Assembly: GCA_038213135.1 (NCBI GenBank)
Contig: JBBQTQ010000099.1
Location: forward strand, 1 to 8,236
Origin: JBBQTQ01 sp038213135
GTDB lineage: Bacteria > Actinomycetota > Thermoleophilia > Gaiellales > Gaiellaceae
Length of the DNA: 8,236 bases
Direction: 5' to 3'
Shown here: positions 6,491 through 8,236 of the stretch, piece after piece
Layout: the number at the start of each line of letters is the position of its first letter
Numbering within the stretch: the first letter of the stretch is position 1
Notes under the pieces: generated by a model
What the model saw: the letters and a program-made list of their open reading frames with translations, nothing else
Database searches by the model: none
Told to the model about the DNA's origin: nothing
Made by a program: the position numbers and the translations under genes

Positions 6491-7428
6491 AGGATCAGCA
6501 TCGCGTCGCCGAACGAATAGAAGCGATACCGCTCCTCGATCGCGAGCCGGTAGAGCCGCCGCGTTTCATCCACGCCCGCGAACGCCATCACGAGTGCGAG
6601 CAGCGTCGAGCGCGGCAGGTGAAAGTTGGTCAGCAGCGCGTCGACCCGCGCGAACTCGAACGGCGGCTTGACGAACAGCTCGGTCCGCCCGTTCAGCGGC
6701 GCGCCCCGCGCCAGCGTCTCGAGCACCCGAACCGTCGTCGTCCCGACCGCGAGCACACGCTCCGCCGCGGCGATCCGCTGCCACGCCTTGTCCGCAACCG
6801 AGTAGCGCTCCCCGTGCAACCGGTGCTCGCTCAGGTCGTCCACGGCGAGCGGCCGGAACGTGTCGAGTCCGACGTGCAGCGTCACGCGCTCGACCTCGAG
6901 CGAAGCAAGAAGCTTGGGCGTGAAGTGCAGGCCCGCCGTCGGCGCCGCTGCCGATCCGGCCTCGCGCGCATAGACCGTTTGATAGCGCTCGGAATCCGCC
7001 AGCGGCTCGCGGATATACGGCGGCAACGGTGCCTCTCCGTCGGGAGCGCCCGTCAGCCGCAGGCGCCAACGTCCCTCGCCGAGCGGCTCGAGCAGCTCGA
7101 CAGGCCCTAGCCGCTGGCCGGCTCGTAGGCGCGACGACGGTCGCGCCAACCCCTCCCAGACCGAGTCCTCACCGGTGGGTTCGAGCAGCAGAACCTCCGC
7201 CGCACCACCGCCCGGCCGGGTCAAGCGCAGCCGAGCCGGCAGCACGCGCGTGTCGTTCACGACGACGAGCTCGCCGCGGAGCTCCCCCGGCAGCTCGGAG
7301 AAACGGCGATGCCGAAGCTCCCCGGTCGCCCGCTCGTAGACGAGCAGCCGCGAGCCGTCGCGCTGGGGCGCCGGCCGCTGGGCGATCAGCTCCGGCGGGA
7401 GCTCGTAGTCCAATTCGGATGACTTCAT
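6487..7428 (-). CDS. queA: S-adenosylmethionine:tRNA ribosyltransferase-isomerase QueA
   Basis: This enzyme transfers and isomerises the ribosyl part of SAM onto preQ1 in tRNA to make epoxyqueuosine, the step after Tgt. Motifs run the whole length: LDYELPPELIAQRPAPQRD (6-24), SRLLVY (26-31), VVVNDTRVLPARL (55-67), LPPYI (135-139), ERYQTVYA (147-154), GSAAAPTAGLHFT (158-170), VTLHVGLDTFRPL (182-194), AVGTTTVRVLE (227-237), LLTNFHLPRSTLL (265-277) and YRFYSFGDAMLI (301-312). At 313 aa it is shorter than the usual 340-360. The shortfall is in the middle (about residues 95-135), while all conserved blocks remain, so it should be active. The ATG lies only a few bases from a possible -10 and has no Shine-Dalgarno, which hints at a leaderless message. 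It is the first gene of the minus-strand run. Confidence 0.96.
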   Translation of the reverse strand: MKSSELDYELPPELIAQRPAPQRDGSRLLVYERATGELRHRRFSELPGELRGELVVVNDTRVLPARLRLTRPGGGAAEVLLLEPTGEDSVWEGLARPSSRLRAGQRLGPVELLEPLGEGRWRLRLTGAPDGEAPLPPYIREPLADSERYQTVYAREAGSAAAPTAGLHFTPKLLASLEVERVTLHVGLDTFRPLAVDDLSEHRLHGERYSVADKAWQRIAAAERVLAVGTTTVRVLETLARGAPLNGRTELFVKPPFEFARVDALLTNFHLPRSTLLALVMAFAGVDETRRLYRLAIEERYRFYSFGDAMLIL

Positions 7429-7447
7429 CCGGCGAACACGCTATCGT
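7419..7447 (+). promoter_or_regulatory. Possible promoter for the divergent coiled-coil gene
   Basis: ATGACT (7419-7424, four of six matches to TTGACA) lies 17 bp before TATCGT (7442-7447, TAnnnT). The expected transcription start, 7-8 bases after the -10, falls on the GTG at 7455, implying a leaderless message. The -35-like box overlaps the first codons of queA on the other strand. Inferred from pattern and spacing only. Confidence 0.4.
7438..7443 (-). promoter_or_regulatory. Possible -10 element for queA operon
   Basis: On the minus strand TAGCGT fits the TAnnnT actinobacterial -10 pattern and ends 9 nt before the queA ATG, so transcription would start at or within a few bases of the ATG. 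No convincing -35 is seen upstream. The element shares its central TA with the plus-strand -10. The assignment is inferred from pattern and position only. Confidence 0.35.
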
Positions 7448-7454
7448 CGCGCAC

Positions 7455-7880
7455 GTGGACGAAGAGCGGATCGAGGCAGCGCGCGAGCGGCTCGCCGAGG
7501 CCGCCTCCGGCCGCGCCGAGCCCGCCGACGTCGATGCCGCCCTGGAGCGCGCGCGCAGCCAGATCGAGGCACTCGCCGCCGCCGCCGCCGAGCTCGAGGG
7601 AACGCTCCCCGACCGGGTCAGCGACGCGATTCGTGACGGCCTCCGCGCCGAGGCCGCTCCGCTCTCCAAGCGCGTCGCGGAAGTTCGCGGGCTCGCGAAC
7701 CAGACGATCCGCCGCCTCGAACGGCTCGAGGGCGCCCTCACCGCCGAGCGCTACGCGCGCGTCGACGACCTCGGCATGCTGGTCGAGCTGATCGCCTCCG
7801 GCTGGCGCAGCGTGGACGAGCGACTGACCCGAATCGAGCAGGCGCTCGAGCCGGGCGCCACCGTTCACAAGATCGCCTAA
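7455..7880 (+). CDS. Hypothetical helical / coiled-coil protein
   Basis: I do not recognise a family. From the GTG at 7455 it is 141 aa, almost wholly helical, rich in Ala, Glu, Arg and Leu, with no signal peptide, TM segment or cysteine. Three helical stretches are visible: about 3-18, a long one at 24-100 with a poly-Ala part (ALAAAAAEL, 39-47) and heptad-like ETIRRLERLEG-type spacing around 83-93, and 104-131 (DDLGMLVELIASGWRSVDER at 104-123). An ATG at 7419 would add 12 residues, but those codons overlap queA, lack the G/C third-position bias and coincide with a possible promoter, so I prefer GTG. Neither start has a Shine-Dalgarno. The gene diverges from queA and its TAA abuts a truncated transposase, so its own 3' end could have been altered by that event. 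A structural or scaffold role is possible; function unknown. Confidence 0.72.
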   Translation: MDEERIEAARERLAEAASGRAEPADVDAALERARSQIEALAAAAAELEGTLPDRVSDAIRDGLRAEAAPLSKRVAEVRGLANQTIRRLERLEGALTAERYARVDDLGMLVELIASGWRSVDERLTRIEQALEPGATVHKIA

Positions 7881-8231
7881 GAAAGCATTCCGATCGAGCG
7901 GCCCGCCCCGACACGCGAGCGCCCGCAGCGTCTTTGCCTCGACCGCGGCTACGACGCACCCTCGATGCACGCCCTCGCGCTCGAGCACGGCTACACGCCG
8001 CACATCAAAGCGCGGGGCGAGGAGATCAAACTCAAGCTCCAGGTGCCCGGCTGGCGCGCCCGCCGCTGGGTCGTCGAGGCCTGCCACTCCTGGCTGAACC
8101 GCAACCGGGCGCTGCTGATCCGCTGGTCAAAGAAAGACGAGAACCACCTCGCCCTCCTCCAACTCGCCAGCGGCCTGATCGCCTTCAAAAAAGCCCATAC
8201 CGCTCGACTCGCTCTCGCCCAACCGGGATAG
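7881..8231 (+). pseudogene. IS5-family transposase, 5'-truncated remnant
   Basis: A frame of 116 sense codons, open from the base after the upstream TAA, encodes the C-terminal third of a DDE transposase. It reads IPIERPAPTRERPQ, LCLDRGYD (18-25), GYTPHIKARGEE (37-48), ARRWVVEACHSWLNRNRALL (60-79), then KKDENHLALLQLASGLIAF, all typical of IS5-family (IS1031/IS427-like) enzymes. The second catalytic Asp (residue 21) and the Glu (66, in WVVE) are present. The whole N-terminal half with the first Asp and the DNA-binding part is missing, so it cannot be active alone. The first ATG is at 7965, but transposase similarity runs upstream of it, so any start there is arbitrary. The usual WVVERTHSW is here WVVEACHSW, a sign of divergence or decay. 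Confidence 0.88.
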
Positions 8232-8236
8232 GCCCT
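7881..8236 (+). mobile_element. Remnant of an IS5-family insertion sequence (right part)
   Basis: The element consists of the transposase 3' part plus the few bases after its TAG. The last bases (GGGATAGGCCCT) may belong to the right inverted repeat, but the window ends there and no left end with a matching repeat is seen near 7881. No target duplication can be checked. The left break lies within a few bases of the TAA at 7878-7880. Confidence 0.65.

Noticed and set aside
7429..7454. PreQ1 riboswitch before queA
   Set aside because: Only 26 bases separate the divergent starts and the possible message has almost no leader, so there is no room for an aptamer.
7425..8087. Minus-strand open frame (220 codons) across the coiled-coil gene and IS remnant
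   Set aside because: It crosses the boundary between two unrelated plus-strand coding segments and has no motif; the plus strand shows G/C third-position bias and clear transposase residues.

Overview
The window looks like chromosomal DNA from a high-GC actinobacterium. A Thermoleophilia-type lineage (Gaiellales or Solirubrobacterales) is my best guess from the strong G/C third-position bias, GTG starts, SecD and SecF in one chain, and the queA-tgt-yajC-secDF order. This is inference; no 16S or marker tree can be built from the window.

Layout: about 7.4 kb of the minus strand (7428 down to 32) is one tightly packed, probably polycistronic run. In transcription order it is queA, a 99-aa hypothetical gene, tgt, yajC, a fused secDF, a 67-aa UbiK/phasin-like small protein, and an AarF/UbiB-family (ABC1) kinase. 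Junctions are 4-nt GTGA overlaps (queA/hypothetical, tgt/yajC), a 17-nt overlap (secDF/small gene), or gaps of 4, 11 and 27 nt. On the plus strand, diverging from queA, lie a 141-aa helical/coiled-coil protein of unknown function and then the 3' remnant of an IS5-family transposase that runs to the window end.

How the genes fit together: QueA and Tgt make queuosine in tRNA (Tgt inserts preQ1 at position 34, QueA adds the epoxycyclopentanediol precursor). YajC and SecDF are the proton-driven accessory module of the SecYEG translocon. The tgt-yajC-secD-secF neighbourhood is a widespread bacterial arrangement. The UbiB-type kinase is associated in other bacteria and organelles with isoprenoid-quinone biology. 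The small protein just before it carries a motif resembling UbiK, a partner of the ubiquinone-synthesis complex.

Most of the window is conserved housekeeping sequence. The less ordinary parts are: the UbiK-like/UbiB pair coupled to secDF; four cysteines confined to an enlarged extracytoplasmic SecD domain; an unassigned gene between queA and tgt; a perfect 18-bp palindrome in the non-conserved start of tgt; a possible divergent promoter with overlapping -10 elements and leaderless starts; and a truncated IS whose frame opens right at the stop codon of its neighbour. I did not find a clearly new multi-gene system such as a defence island, CRISPR array or biosynthetic cluster.
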